From Alphaproteobacteria bacterium (GTDB taxonomy: Bacteria > Pseudomonadota > Alphaproteobacteria > Sneathiellales > Sneathiellaceae), in assembly GCA_006226265.1 (NCBI GenBank), contig SBHH01000027.1:1-6601 (forward strand): 6,601 nucleotides of DNA, in the 5' to 3' direction. A program made the position numbers and the translations under genes. Of the stretch, positions 1 through 6,108 are shown one piece after another (positions within the stretch are counted from its first letter, which is position 1; each line of letters opens with the position of its first letter). The notes under the pieces were generated by a model, which saw nothing but the letters and a program-made list of their open reading frames with translations, ran no database searches and was not told the DNA's origin.

Positions 1-206
1 CATTCATTAGAAAAATCTGAATATATTCATAATACCGAATATAAAAAATTACCTTGTATTTGGCTTGGCTTCCTGCAAAATGTCGCCAACAGGGAGAATT
101 CACGACGAACATAATCTGGCTTCACCGTCGGGTACGCAACACGGAACTGACATAACAGGGGGTGCCGATTGCGTCGTGAGTTATCTGTTAAACTTGGGAT
201 TAAAAC

Positions 207-224
207 GGGCGGGGGTTCCCGTCC
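207..224 (+). promoter_or_regulatory. Small GC-rich hairpin in the dctP leader
   Basis: GGGCGGG (207-213) can pair with CCCGTCC (218-224) through seven pairs, one of them a G-U, around a four-base GGTT loop. It lies 17 bases before the dctP Shine-Dalgarno sequence. No T-run follows, so it is not an intrinsic terminator. It could stabilise the 5' end of the message or affect ribosome loading. The pairing is visible in the sequence; any role is inference. Confidence 0.3.
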
Positions 225-241
225 CTTGATGTATATGAAAT

Positions 242-249
242 GGGAGGAA
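242..249 (+). promoter_or_regulatory. Ribosome binding site deciding the dctP start
   Basis: GGGAGGAA is a strong Shine-Dalgarno sequence, with six bases between it and the ATG at 256. It supports this ATG over the upstream in-frame candidates at 169 (TTG), 229 and 235 (both ATG), which would place extra residues in front of the twin-arginine signal peptide. Confidence 0.8.
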
Positions 250-255
250 TATTTC

Positions 256-1353
256 ATGGAACGACGCAAGTTTTTGACCGGCGCCGCAATTGCGGGTGCG
301 GGCGTTGCCGCGGCACCCTTTGCTGCGCCGGCACTCGCCCAGGAGCGGAAGGAGTTTACAATTGTCTCTACCTGGCCGCGGGACTTCCCCGGCCTCGGCA
401 TCAGCGCCCAGCGCCTCTGCGCTCGTATCACGGAACTGAGTGAAGGTCGTCTCACAACGCATTACTTCGCCGCAGGCGAGCGCGTCGGTGCCTTCGACTG
501 CTTCGATGAAGTGGCTTCCGGCAATGCACAGGCCTATATCGGCGCCGACTACTACTGGAAGGGCAAGCATCCTGCGCTCGCCTACTTCACCTCCGTTCCG
601 ATGGGGATGACCACGCCGGAATGGAATGCCTGGATCAAGTTCAAGGACGGCCAGGAACTCTGGGACGAAGTTTCTGGCAAGTTCGGCTTGAAGGCTATTC
701 CTTGCGGGGCTACGGGCTGTCAGATGGGCGGCTGGTTCAACAAGGAAGTGAATTCCGCGGCCGATTTCAAGGGCCTTAAATTCCGTATGCCCGGCCTCGG
801 CGGCGACGTTCTCGCCAAGCTTGGCGCAGCGGTTGTAACGCTGCCGGGTGGCCAGATCTACGAAAACCTTGTTTCCGGCGCCCTTGATGCAACGGAGTGG
901 GTCGGACCGTATAACGACTACTTCCTGAAATTCTACGAAGCCGCGAAATACTACTACTACCCGGGTTATCATGAGCCGGGCGGAGGACTGTCCTTCGGCA
1001 TGAACAAGTCCTGGTGGGAAAGCCTTTCCAAGTGGGAACAGGCACTGATCACGGCTTGCTGCTATGAGGAACTGGCCGCCCAGTTTGAAGAGGCGATGGC
1101 CTTGAACGGTCAGTATCTGCAGAAGATGATCACGGAAAACGGTGTCGTCCTTAAGAAGTTCAGCGACGATGTCTATGACGCCTTCGCAGAAGCATCCGCC
1201 GAAGTATTCGAAGAAACACGCAATTATGATGCGCTGGCGAAAAAGGTGGATGATTCATTCCAGAAAAATCTCCGGGAAATCGGCGGCTATCAGGCGATTG
1301 CGGAAATCGCGTTCTCGAACCAGCGCAACCGGGTGCTGGGTATTACCAAATAA
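256..1353 (+). CDS. dctP: TRAP transporter periplasmic substrate-binding protein, TakP-like
   Basis: This 365-residue protein is the extracytoplasmic binding subunit of a tripartite (TRAP) transporter. It begins with a twin-arginine signal: RRKFL at residues 3-7, a small-residue hydrophobic core, and a likely cleavage site after Ala28 (PALA|Q). Export through Tat is therefore expected. The body matches the DctP family branch that contains Rhodobacter sphaeroides TakP, a 2-oxo acid binder, as I recall its sequence. Shared signatures are TGCQMGGWF around Q156, FRMPG with R177 (the family's carboxylate-binding arginine), DATEWVGPY with E214-W215, and KYYYYPG at 231-237. In TakP the equivalent glutamine, glutamate and tryptophan coordinate a cation that bridges to the substrate. 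A 2-oxo acid or 2-hydroxy acid ligand is therefore likely, but the exact substrate is not proved. Six cysteines (C55, C82, C150, C155, C268, C269) are many for such a protein. It is the first gene of the operon with dctQ and dctM. Confidence 0.93.
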   Translation: MERRKFLTGAAIAGAGVAAAPFAAPALAQERKEFTIVSTWPRDFPGLGISAQRLCARITELSEGRLTTHYFAAGERVGAFDCFDEVASGNAQAYIGADYYWKGKHPALAYFTSVPMGMTTPEWNAWIKFKDGQELWDEVSGKFGLKAIPCGATGCQMGGWFNKEVNSAADFKGLKFRMPGLGGDVLAKLGAAVVTLPGGQIYENLVSGALDATEWVGPYNDYFLKFYEAAKYYYYPGYHEPGGGLSFGMNKSWWESLSKWEQALITACCYEELAAQFEEAMALNGQYLQKMITENGVVLKKFSDDVYDAFAEASAEVFEETRNYDALAKKVDDSFQKNLREIGGYQAIAEIAFSNQRNRVLGITK

Positions 1354-1370
1354 CAGGTATCGGCGATATT

Positions 1371-1397
1371 CAGGGGCGGGACTTAATCCCGCCCCTG
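1371..1397 (+). promoter_or_regulatory. Perfect stem-loop between dctP and dctQ
   Basis: CAGGGGCGGGA (1371-1381) and TCCCGCCCCTG (1387-1397) form a perfect 11-base-pair GC-rich stem around a five-base CTTAA loop. It fills most of the 61-base gap between the two genes. Only TCTTAT follows, not a T-run, so it is at best a leaky terminator. In binding-protein transporter operons such structures commonly protect the upstream message from 3' exonucleases or thin transcription into the permease genes, giving an excess of binding protein. That role is inferred here from its position. Confidence 0.7.
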
Positions 1398-1403
1398 TCT
1401 TAT

Positions 1404-1408
1404 AGGAG
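1404..1408 (+). promoter_or_regulatory. Ribosome binding site of dctQ
   Basis: AGGAG lies six bases before the ATG at 1415, just after the intergenic stem-loop. It gives dctQ its own translation start, independent of dctP. Confidence 0.75.
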
Positions 1409-1414
1409 AACTAC

Positions 1415-2413
1415 ATGACAAAGGCAGAGGATGCCTATGCCGCCGGACGCGTGATGCAACTGGCGGTCCGCGTGTATGGCTGGTGCATGTTGTCGATGCT
1501 GCCGGTCTATTTTATCAACAATTATCTGATATATTCGCATGGCTGGCCCGGCATAAAGCCGGTATTTTTTGCCGACAAGGCGGCCTATACCTCATGGTTG
1601 CAACTTGCGTTCTACGGGGTGGCGATTGTTGTTGTCTGTATATATGTCTTCGCGACCTCCGGCCGGCATTTGCGGGATGAGGCCGGTATGATCACCCGCT
1701 TCAACGCTTATCTCACCCGGGCCGCCTTCTGGGCTGTCCTGATGATCGGAATTGTCGACGCGACCATTTCGCTCCTGCGGGTTGAAGATCTGCTCCCCTA
1801 TATCTTCGGGGATCAAATGGTGAATAATCTGAGCCTGGTTCATTTTCGCGGTCCGTACATCCATATTCCGCTTATGATTGCCGGGCTTCTGATCGCGCTC
1901 AGGACCCGCACCCTCGGCTTTCACTGGTTAGCGCTCGGGGTGGTGCTGTCCGAGCTTCTGATTGTGATTTCCCGTTTTATCTTTTCCTATGAACAGGCGC
2001 TGATGGGGGATCTGGTGCGTTTCTGGTACGCCGCCCTGTTCCTATTCGCAAGCGCCTACACGCTGATTGAGGAAGGGCATGTCCGAGTGGACGTTTTCTA
2101 TGCGGGATTTTCGAACAAGACTCGCGGCTTCGTCAATGCGGTGGGTACCCTTTTCATGGGGATTACGCTTTGCTGGGTGATCCTGTTTGTCGGGCTTGGA
2201 ACCAAGGCCTCCATCATCTACAGCCCGGTGGCCAATTTCGAAACCAGCCCGTCCGGTTTCGGCATGCAGGTTAAATATCTCATGGCCGCCTTTCTGGGAG
2301 TGTTCGCTATTACGATGCTGATCCAGTTCGTCAGTTATCTTATGGAAGCGGTTGCGGATTATCTGGAGCAGCCAGGTCATCAAGATCACGAAGCGTCGCC
2401 GTCGGCAGGATAA
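1415..2413 (+). CDS. dctQ: TRAP transporter small permease subunit DctQ, enlarged (about 8 membrane segments)
   Basis: This 332-residue membrane protein is the small permease subunit that partners DctM. Family members usually have about 160-200 residues and four membrane helices. Here the classical DctQ region is the C-terminal half: hydrophobic segments at about 169-190, 203-218, 242-261 and 288-308, with the family hallmark GHVRVD at 221-226 after the second of them. The N-terminal half adds four more hydrophobic segments at about 20-40, 60-80, 102-121 and 150-163. It carries a similar basic patch, GRHLRDEAG at 83-91, after its second segment, followed like the C-half by a polar stretch and a helix. 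This suggests a diverged internal duplication, which is inference. The last residues (315-332) are polar. It has a good ribosome binding site, and dctM starts eight bases after its stop codon, so the two are probably translated together. Confidence 0.88.
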   Translation: MTKAEDAYAAGRVMQLAVRVYGWCMLSMLPVYFINNYLIYSHGWPGIKPVFFADKAAYTSWLQLAFYGVAIVVVCIYVFATSGRHLRDEAGMITRFNAYLTRAAFWAVLMIGIVDATISLLRVEDLLPYIFGDQMVNNLSLVHFRGPYIHIPLMIAGLLIALRTRTLGFHWLALGVVLSELLIVISRFIFSYEQALMGDLVRFWYAALFLFASAYTLIEEGHVRVDVFYAGFSNKTRGFVNAVGTLFMGITLCWVILFVGLGTKASIIYSPVANFETSPSGFGMQVKYLMAAFLGVFAITMLIQFVSYLMEAVADYLEQPGHQDHEASPSAG

Positions 2414-2421
2414 ATAACATC

Positions 2422-5079
2422 ATGGAACTTATTTTTCTTATTCTCCTCGTTCTCCTGATGGCGCTGGCCCTGGGATCGGGATATCCGGTCGCCTTTGCGC
2501 TTCCCGGCTCCGCCATCGTCACGGTCATTATTGCGGCGGCCTGCGGTTATTTCGCGACCGGCAATCCGGACGCCTATTTCGCGCAAGGCGGCCCCTGGCA
2601 GTGGCTGAGCGCCGGGGTTACCAACCTCCGGGGCGTCTATTGGGACGTGAATCGCGATACATTGATCGCCATCCCGCTCTTCATCTTCATGGGCATCATG
2701 CTGCAGCGTTCCAAGATCGCGGAAGATCTGCTGGTCACCATGGCGCAGTTGTTCGGCCCGGTGCCGGGCGGTCTCGGCATTTCCGTGGTGTTCGTGGGAG
2801 CGCTTCTGGCAGCAACAACGGGGATCGTCGGCGCGACCGTGGTGGCGATGGGACTGATCTCGCTGCCCGCGATGCTTCGGAACAATTATGCGAAGCCTCT
2901 CGCGACGGGCACGATTGCGGCCTCCGGTACCTTGGGGCAGATCATTCCGCCCTCCATCGTGCTCATCATTCTCGCCGACCAGTTGGCAAGCGCGACGGAT
3001 CAGGCAGGAACCGCAAGAAAGGCGCTGTATAAGTGGGCAACGGGTGAATTCTCCATGCCGTCCTCCTTCGATGTGGTCTCGACCAGCGCGGGTGAAATGT
3101 TCCTCGGCGCTTTCGTGCCGGGGTTGCTGCTCGTCGGCCTTTATATGGTTTTCATCCTGATCGTCTCCCTGATCAATCCGAAGGTTGCCCCTGCCGTTCA
3201 TGGAGGCTCTTTCGACAAGGCTTTCTTTATCCGTCTTGCACTTGCGCTGGTGCCGCCGCTCGGCCTGATCTTCCTAGTTCTGGGATCGATCATCGCCGGT
3301 GTGGCAACTGTGAACCAAGCGGGAGCCATCGGGGCGGTCGGCGCCATCTTGATGGCGGGATACCGTCTCAGGGAAGGCGAAAAACATGCCTATACGCCGG
3401 TGATTCTCGGCCTGATATCGATCATTGGCATTTTTACTGTGCTGGCCTTTTTCGAGGTCAATGTAAAGGCAATTCATAGCCTGCATGATGCGCTTGGCAT
3501 TACGTTTGCGCTTGTCGCGACAGGCGGGCTTCTTATTTCAGTCATCTGGAGTTGCTGGCGAACGTTCAAGATCGACGATACGCTGAAAGGCGTGATGATC
3601 GAAACCGCGAAAACCTCCTCGCTCGTCTTTATCATCCTGATGGGCGCGGCGATGTTGACGGCGTCTTTCCGCGCTTTCGGCGGCGAGGATCTGGTGCGGG
3701 ATTTCCTCGGCGGCCTGCCGGGCGGCTTCTGGACGAAGTTCGTCATCGTCATGGCGGTGATTTTCTTCCTCGGCTTCTTCCTCGACTTCATCGAAATCTC
3801 TGTGGTCGTGGTGCCGATTGTCGCTCCGATCCTGCTGGCCGATCCGTCGGCCAACGTCACGGCCGTCTGGCTTGGCGTCATGATCGGCCTGAATATCCAG
3901 ACCTCGTTCCTGACACCGCCGTTCGGCTTTGCCCTTTTCTATTTGCGGGGTGTTGCACCATCGAGCGTGAAGACGACGCAGATCTACAAGGGCGTGATTG
4001 CCTTCATCCTGCTGCAATTGACCGCGCTCGCCATTGTCGGATCCTATCCGCCGCTGGTGAATTATCTGCCGAACCGGGTCTCGCTGATTTCGGACACGGC
4101 GCCGCCGCCGCGGAATCCGCGTCTCAACTATTGCGTGGACAGTTATATCTCCGATCAGTTCGACACGAACGGGGCGGCAATCTCAGCGGCCATCGCCAAG
4201 GCGAAGGGGCTCAACTACAGCTATCTGCCGAAATCGCTGCAATCGGCACTGATGAGTGGGTTCGATGATGCGGTCAAGGCGCCGGAGTTGATGAAACAGG
4301 CCTGGGCGGCAAACGACACGATCACGACGGCAGCTAGGAAATACAAGCCGGTTCAGAGTGATGTGCGCGATGTTCAGGCGGATATCCGCAAGATTGATGG
4401 GGAAATCAAGGATCACAGGACCGAGATCAGCCGTCTCTACGACGTTGAAAATCCGGAAGAGGTCAAGAAGAAGCTGGAAAGCGAAATTGCTGTGCTGACC
4501 AAGGAAAAGGAAAAGCTGACGGCGCAAATCCCGGCGGACTGGAAGAAGATCTATGGCGACTTCCACAAGCTTCTGAAAAACGAGACGCTGCTTCGTGGCA
4601 AGTTCCGGCGTGCGGCGCAAAGCGGATATGGCTCCATCGAGGATTTCCTGAAAACCCTGCATGGCAACAAGGCCTATACCGATCTGCAATCTGACATCGA
4701 GAAGATCACGAGCGGTGTTGGAACGCGTCCGCCCGCCGATCTGGTGGAGGAGATCGAGGCTGTATCCAAGCAGGCGAACGAGGTGCCGGGTGCGTCGGCA
4801 ATCTCTTCCGACCTGTCGAAGCTCAGGCGTATCCTGAAAGACAGTTCGCCGGAGATGGACAAGGCGGCGGAAGCGGCAGCCAAGCTCGCAGAAGACTACA
4901 AGTCGGAGCTTGCCTGGCGCGACCGGGCGGAAGCCAACCTGATGGGCGAACTTGAAAACTATGAAGCGGAGATCCGGAGCACGATCGGTCTTCGCAACCA
5001 GACCCGGTTCACAGAGGATCAGGCAGCATTCGTCGCGGCCTGTCAGTCGGATCATAAGGACGTTTCCCAGAACTTCTGA
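2422..5079 (+). CDS. dctM: TRAP transporter large permease subunit DctM with a long C-terminal soluble extension
   Basis: This 885-residue protein is about twice the usual DctM length (near 430). Residues 1-550 are the membrane transporter that forms the sodium-coupled translocation path. Family motifs include AIPLFIFMG (83-91), GPVPGGLGIS (112-121), AATTGIVGATV (130-140), GTLGQIIPPS (169-178), GAFVPGLLL (229-237) and TPPFGFALFYLRG (498-510). Two insertions stand out. Residues about 191-223 form a polar loop, and about 314-380 add two hydrophobic segments (325-345 and 356-377). After the last helix (about 523-541) the chain continues in frame into a hydrophilic, helical, lysine- and glutamate-rich region (551-885) with coiled-coil character at about 642-706 and 812-852. 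C571 and C874 are the only cysteines in this extension. I recognise no domain in it. The start follows dctQ by eight bases with only a weak AGGA (2407-2410), pointing to translational coupling. A strong terminator follows the gene. Confidence 0.9.
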   Translation: MELIFLILLVLLMALALGSGYPVAFALPGSAIVTVIIAAACGYFATGNPDAYFAQGGPWQWLSAGVTNLRGVYWDVNRDTLIAIPLFIFMGIMLQRSKIAEDLLVTMAQLFGPVPGGLGISVVFVGALLAATTGIVGATVVAMGLISLPAMLRNNYAKPLATGTIAASGTLGQIIPPSIVLIILADQLASATDQAGTARKALYKWATGEFSMPSSFDVVSTSAGEMFLGAFVPGLLLVGLYMVFILIVSLINPKVAPAVHGGSFDKAFFIRLALALVPPLGLIFLVLGSIIAGVATVNQAGAIGAVGAILMAGYRLREGEKHAYTPVILGLISIIGIFTVLAFFEVNVKAIHSLHDALGITFALVATGGLLISVIWSCWRTFKIDDTLKGVMIETAKTSSLVFIILMGAAMLTASFRAFGGEDLVRDFLGGLPGGFWTKFVIVMAVIFFLGFFLDFIEISVVVVPIVAPILLADPSANVTAVWLGVMIGLNIQTSFLTPPFGFALFYLRGVAPSSVKTTQIYKGVIAFILLQLTALAIVGSYPPLVNYLPNRVSLISDTAPPPRNPRLNYCVDSYISDQFDTNGAAISAAIAKAKGLNYSYLPKSLQSALMSGFDDAVKAPELMKQAWAANDTITTAARKYKPVQSDVRDVQADIRKIDGEIKDHRTEISRLYDVENPEEVKKKLESEIAVLTKEKEKLTAQIPADWKKIYGDFHKLLKNETLLRGKFRRAAQSGYGSIEDFLKTLHGNKAYTDLQSDIEKITSGVGTRPPADLVEEIEAVSKQANEVPGASAISSDLSKLRRILKDSSPEMDKAAEAAAKLAEDYKSELAWRDRAEANLMGELENYEAEIRSTIGLRNQTRFTEDQAAFVAACQSDHKDVSQNF

Positions 5080-5107
5080 CCTTTGAGGGGGGAGGGAAGC
5101 AACCCAA

Positions 5108-5163
5108 GGGGGTGAACGGCGGTTGTCTCGAGGGGGGCAGCCGTCGTTCATTCCCGTTTTTTT
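5108..5163 (+). terminator. Rho-independent terminator of the dctPQM operon
   Basis: GGGGG plus TGAACGGCGGTTGT (5108-5126) pairs with GCAGCCGTCGTTCA plus TTCCC (5137-5155), a 19-pair stem with several G-U pairs and no mismatch, around a ten-base loop. One G and then seven Ts (5157-5163) follow. It begins 28 bases after the dctM stop codon. The opposite strand lacks a T-run after the stem, so it works only for the plus-strand operon. Confidence 0.88.
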
Positions 5164-5209
5164 GCAGTGATACAGCTTCGATGCCGGATCATGTTTGCGA
5201 AATAACGTC

Positions 5210-5231
5210 CTGAAAATGAATGGATTTTCAG
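5210..5231. repeat. Short inverted repeat in the convergent intergenic gap
   Basis: CTGAAAAT (5210-5217) and ATTTTCAG (5224-5231) form a perfect eight-base inverted repeat around GAATGG. It lies between the dctM terminator and the end of bpt. Neither side is followed by a T-run, so it is not called a terminator. The rest of 5164-5303 shows no gene. Confidence 0.35.
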
Positions 5232-5280
5232 ATCATACGAAAAGCGCGGAAACGGTCATTTCCATACTTGGTCTTTTGAA

Positions 5281-5303
5281 AAAATATTAACCGGTTAAAA
5301 AAT
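5281..5303 (-). terminator. Possible weak terminator after bpt
   Basis: Immediately after the bpt stop codon the minus strand reads through an AT-rich stretch containing the perfect palindrome TTAACCGGTTAA (5287-5298) and then TATTTTTTC. The palindrome could fold into only four A-U pairs around a CCGG loop, which is weak, so the T-run is the main support. It may instead be a protein-binding palindrome. Confidence 0.25.
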
Positions 5304-6017
5304 TTAAATCGATTTCCAGCCGTCGCGAGTCAGGATCTCCGCAGGGCGAAACCGTTTCTTGTAGGACATTTTCGGGCTCTCGGAGATCCAGTAGCCGAGA
5401 TAGATATAGGGAAGACCGCGGCGCTGCGCCTCCATGATATGCCAGAGGATGAGATAGGTGCCAAGGCTGCGGCGGCTTTCCTCCGGCGCGAAGAAGCTGT
5501 AGACGAGCGAGAGGCCATCCTCCATCACATCAGTGAGGCAGGAGGCATAGAGCTTACCGCTTTCATGGCGGAACTCGACAAGCTGTGATTTGACCGGGCT
5601 TTCCTCGACCATCGCCTGATAGTCGGTATAATCCATATCGACCATTCCGCCTTCCGAGTGACGAGAGCGGAGATAGCGATGGAACAGTGCGAAATGCTCG
5701 CTGCTGGCGATAGAGGGAGTTTCGCTCGCGCTGAGGTCTGTGTTCTTCTGCCAGACCCGGCGGAAAGATTTGCCGAACTGAAATTCTCCGGCACAGACGC
5801 GGATTGGCACGCAGGCGTCGCAACCATCGCAGGCCGGCCGGTAGGCGAGATCCTGGCTGCGCCGGAAACCGGCCTGACTCAGGGTGTTGTGAAGATGATC
5901 CGGATCCTCTCCGGCAAGCAGCGTGACGACCTTCCGCTCCAGCCGGTTTTCAAGATACGGGCACGGCGCGGGAGGCGTTGAAAAGAAAAAGCGGGACGGG
6001 ATATCCACGCGCTTCAT
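5304..6017 (-). CDS. bpt: Aspartate/glutamate leucyltransferase (bacterial Ate/Bpt family)
   Basis: This complete 237-residue cytoplasmic enzyme transfers leucine from leucyl-tRNA to proteins with N-terminal aspartate or glutamate, making them substrates of the ClpS-ClpAP N-degron pathway. The family is recognised by PCPYLENRLERKVV (18-31), GFRRSQDLAYRPACDGCDAC (50-69) with the conserved cysteines C63, C66 and C69 plus C19, CLTDVMEDGLSLVYSFF (160-176), RSLGTYLILW (183-192) and YIYLGYWISESPKMSYKKRF (204-223). Length is typical for the family (about 230-250). The start is supported by GAAAGG on the minus strand (6030-6025), seven bases upstream. Many bacterial members are still labelled arginyl-tRNA-protein transferase. 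The sequence type favours the bacterial leucyl enzyme, but tRNA preference cannot be read directly. It lies 91 bases downstream of the SLC13 gene on the same strand, so co-transcription is possible, and it converges with dctM. Confidence 0.95.
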   Translation of the reverse strand: MKRVDIPSRFFFSTPPAPCPYLENRLERKVVTLLAGEDPDHLHNTLSQAGFRRSQDLAYRPACDGCDACVPIRVCAGEFQFGKSFRRVWQKNTDLSASETPSIASSEHFALFHRYLRSRHSEGGMVDMDYTDYQAMVEESPVKSQLVEFRHESGKLYASCLTDVMEDGLSLVYSFFAPEESRRSLGTYLILWHIMEAQRRGLPYIYLGYWISESPKMSYKKRFRPAEILTRDGWKSI

Positions 6018-6108
6018 TCGGCTGCCTTTCCCATGGTTGCTGTCATTGAAATAAGGTAACGCGAAACCCGGACTTAGAAAATAGGGCCGTTCAATAATTT
6101 CCGTTATT
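6018..6108 (-). other. Gap between the SLC13 gene and bpt
   Basis: These 91 bases contain the bpt ribosome binding site (6025-6030) and otherwise AT-rich sequence. CGTTATT occurs at 6102-6108 and again at 6112-6118, across the SLC13 stop codon. I see neither a clear terminator for the SLC13 gene nor a clear promoter for bpt, so read-through from the SLC13 gene remains possible. Confidence 0.4.

Larger units (their letters stand above)
1..255 (+). other. Untranslated leader upstream of the TRAP operon, no gene seen
   Basis: This stretch holds no convincing coding region. The first 60 bases are very AT-rich and contain a perfect 12-base palindrome, TGAATATATTCA (18-29), and a second copy of GAATATA at 37-43, which starts 18 bases after the first copy at 19-25. 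Such an arrangement could be an operator or promoter region for the downstream operon, but I found no -35/-10 pair with good spacing, so no promoter is called. A tandem TTGGCT (60-70) is present but has no matching -10. The reading frame of dctP runs open back to a TTG at 169, but the true start is placed at 256 because the signal peptide and ribosome binding site are there. Confidence 0.5.

Noticed and set aside
169..255. Longer DctP starting at the TTG at 169
   Set aside because: It would bury the Tat signal 29 residues inside. The ATG at 256 has a strong ribosome binding site and begins a textbook signal peptide.
27..972. Two minus-strand open frames overlapping the dctP leader and coding region
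   Set aside because: They are antisense to the conserved DctP protein and have no recognisable product. A divergent gene is not supported.
2386..3201. Minus-strand open frame of 271 residues opposite dctM
   Set aside because: It is highly charged, low-complexity in look, and antisense to strongly conserved DctM membrane motifs. It is a shadow of GC-biased codons.
4072..5079. DctM extension as a separate downstream gene joined by a frameshift or sequencing error
   Set aside because: The frame is continuous from the last membrane helix, with no stop, frame change or internal ribosome binding site near the junction, so a true fusion is the simpler reading.
4183..5151. Long minus-strand open frame of 322 residues opposite the DctM extension
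   Set aside because: It lies antisense to a continuous plus-strand gene, overlaps the terminator, and its product resembles no family. The plus-strand reading is in frame with clear DctM and has a credible helical composition.
5112..5212. Possible small plus-strand gene of about 33 codons starting at GTG 5112
   Set aside because: It overlaps the terminator stem, has no convincing ribosome binding site, and its product has no visible feature.
5287..5298. TTAACCGGTTAA as an attachment site or insertion-element end
   Set aside because: It is a single 12-base palindrome with no second copy, transposase or integrase in the window.
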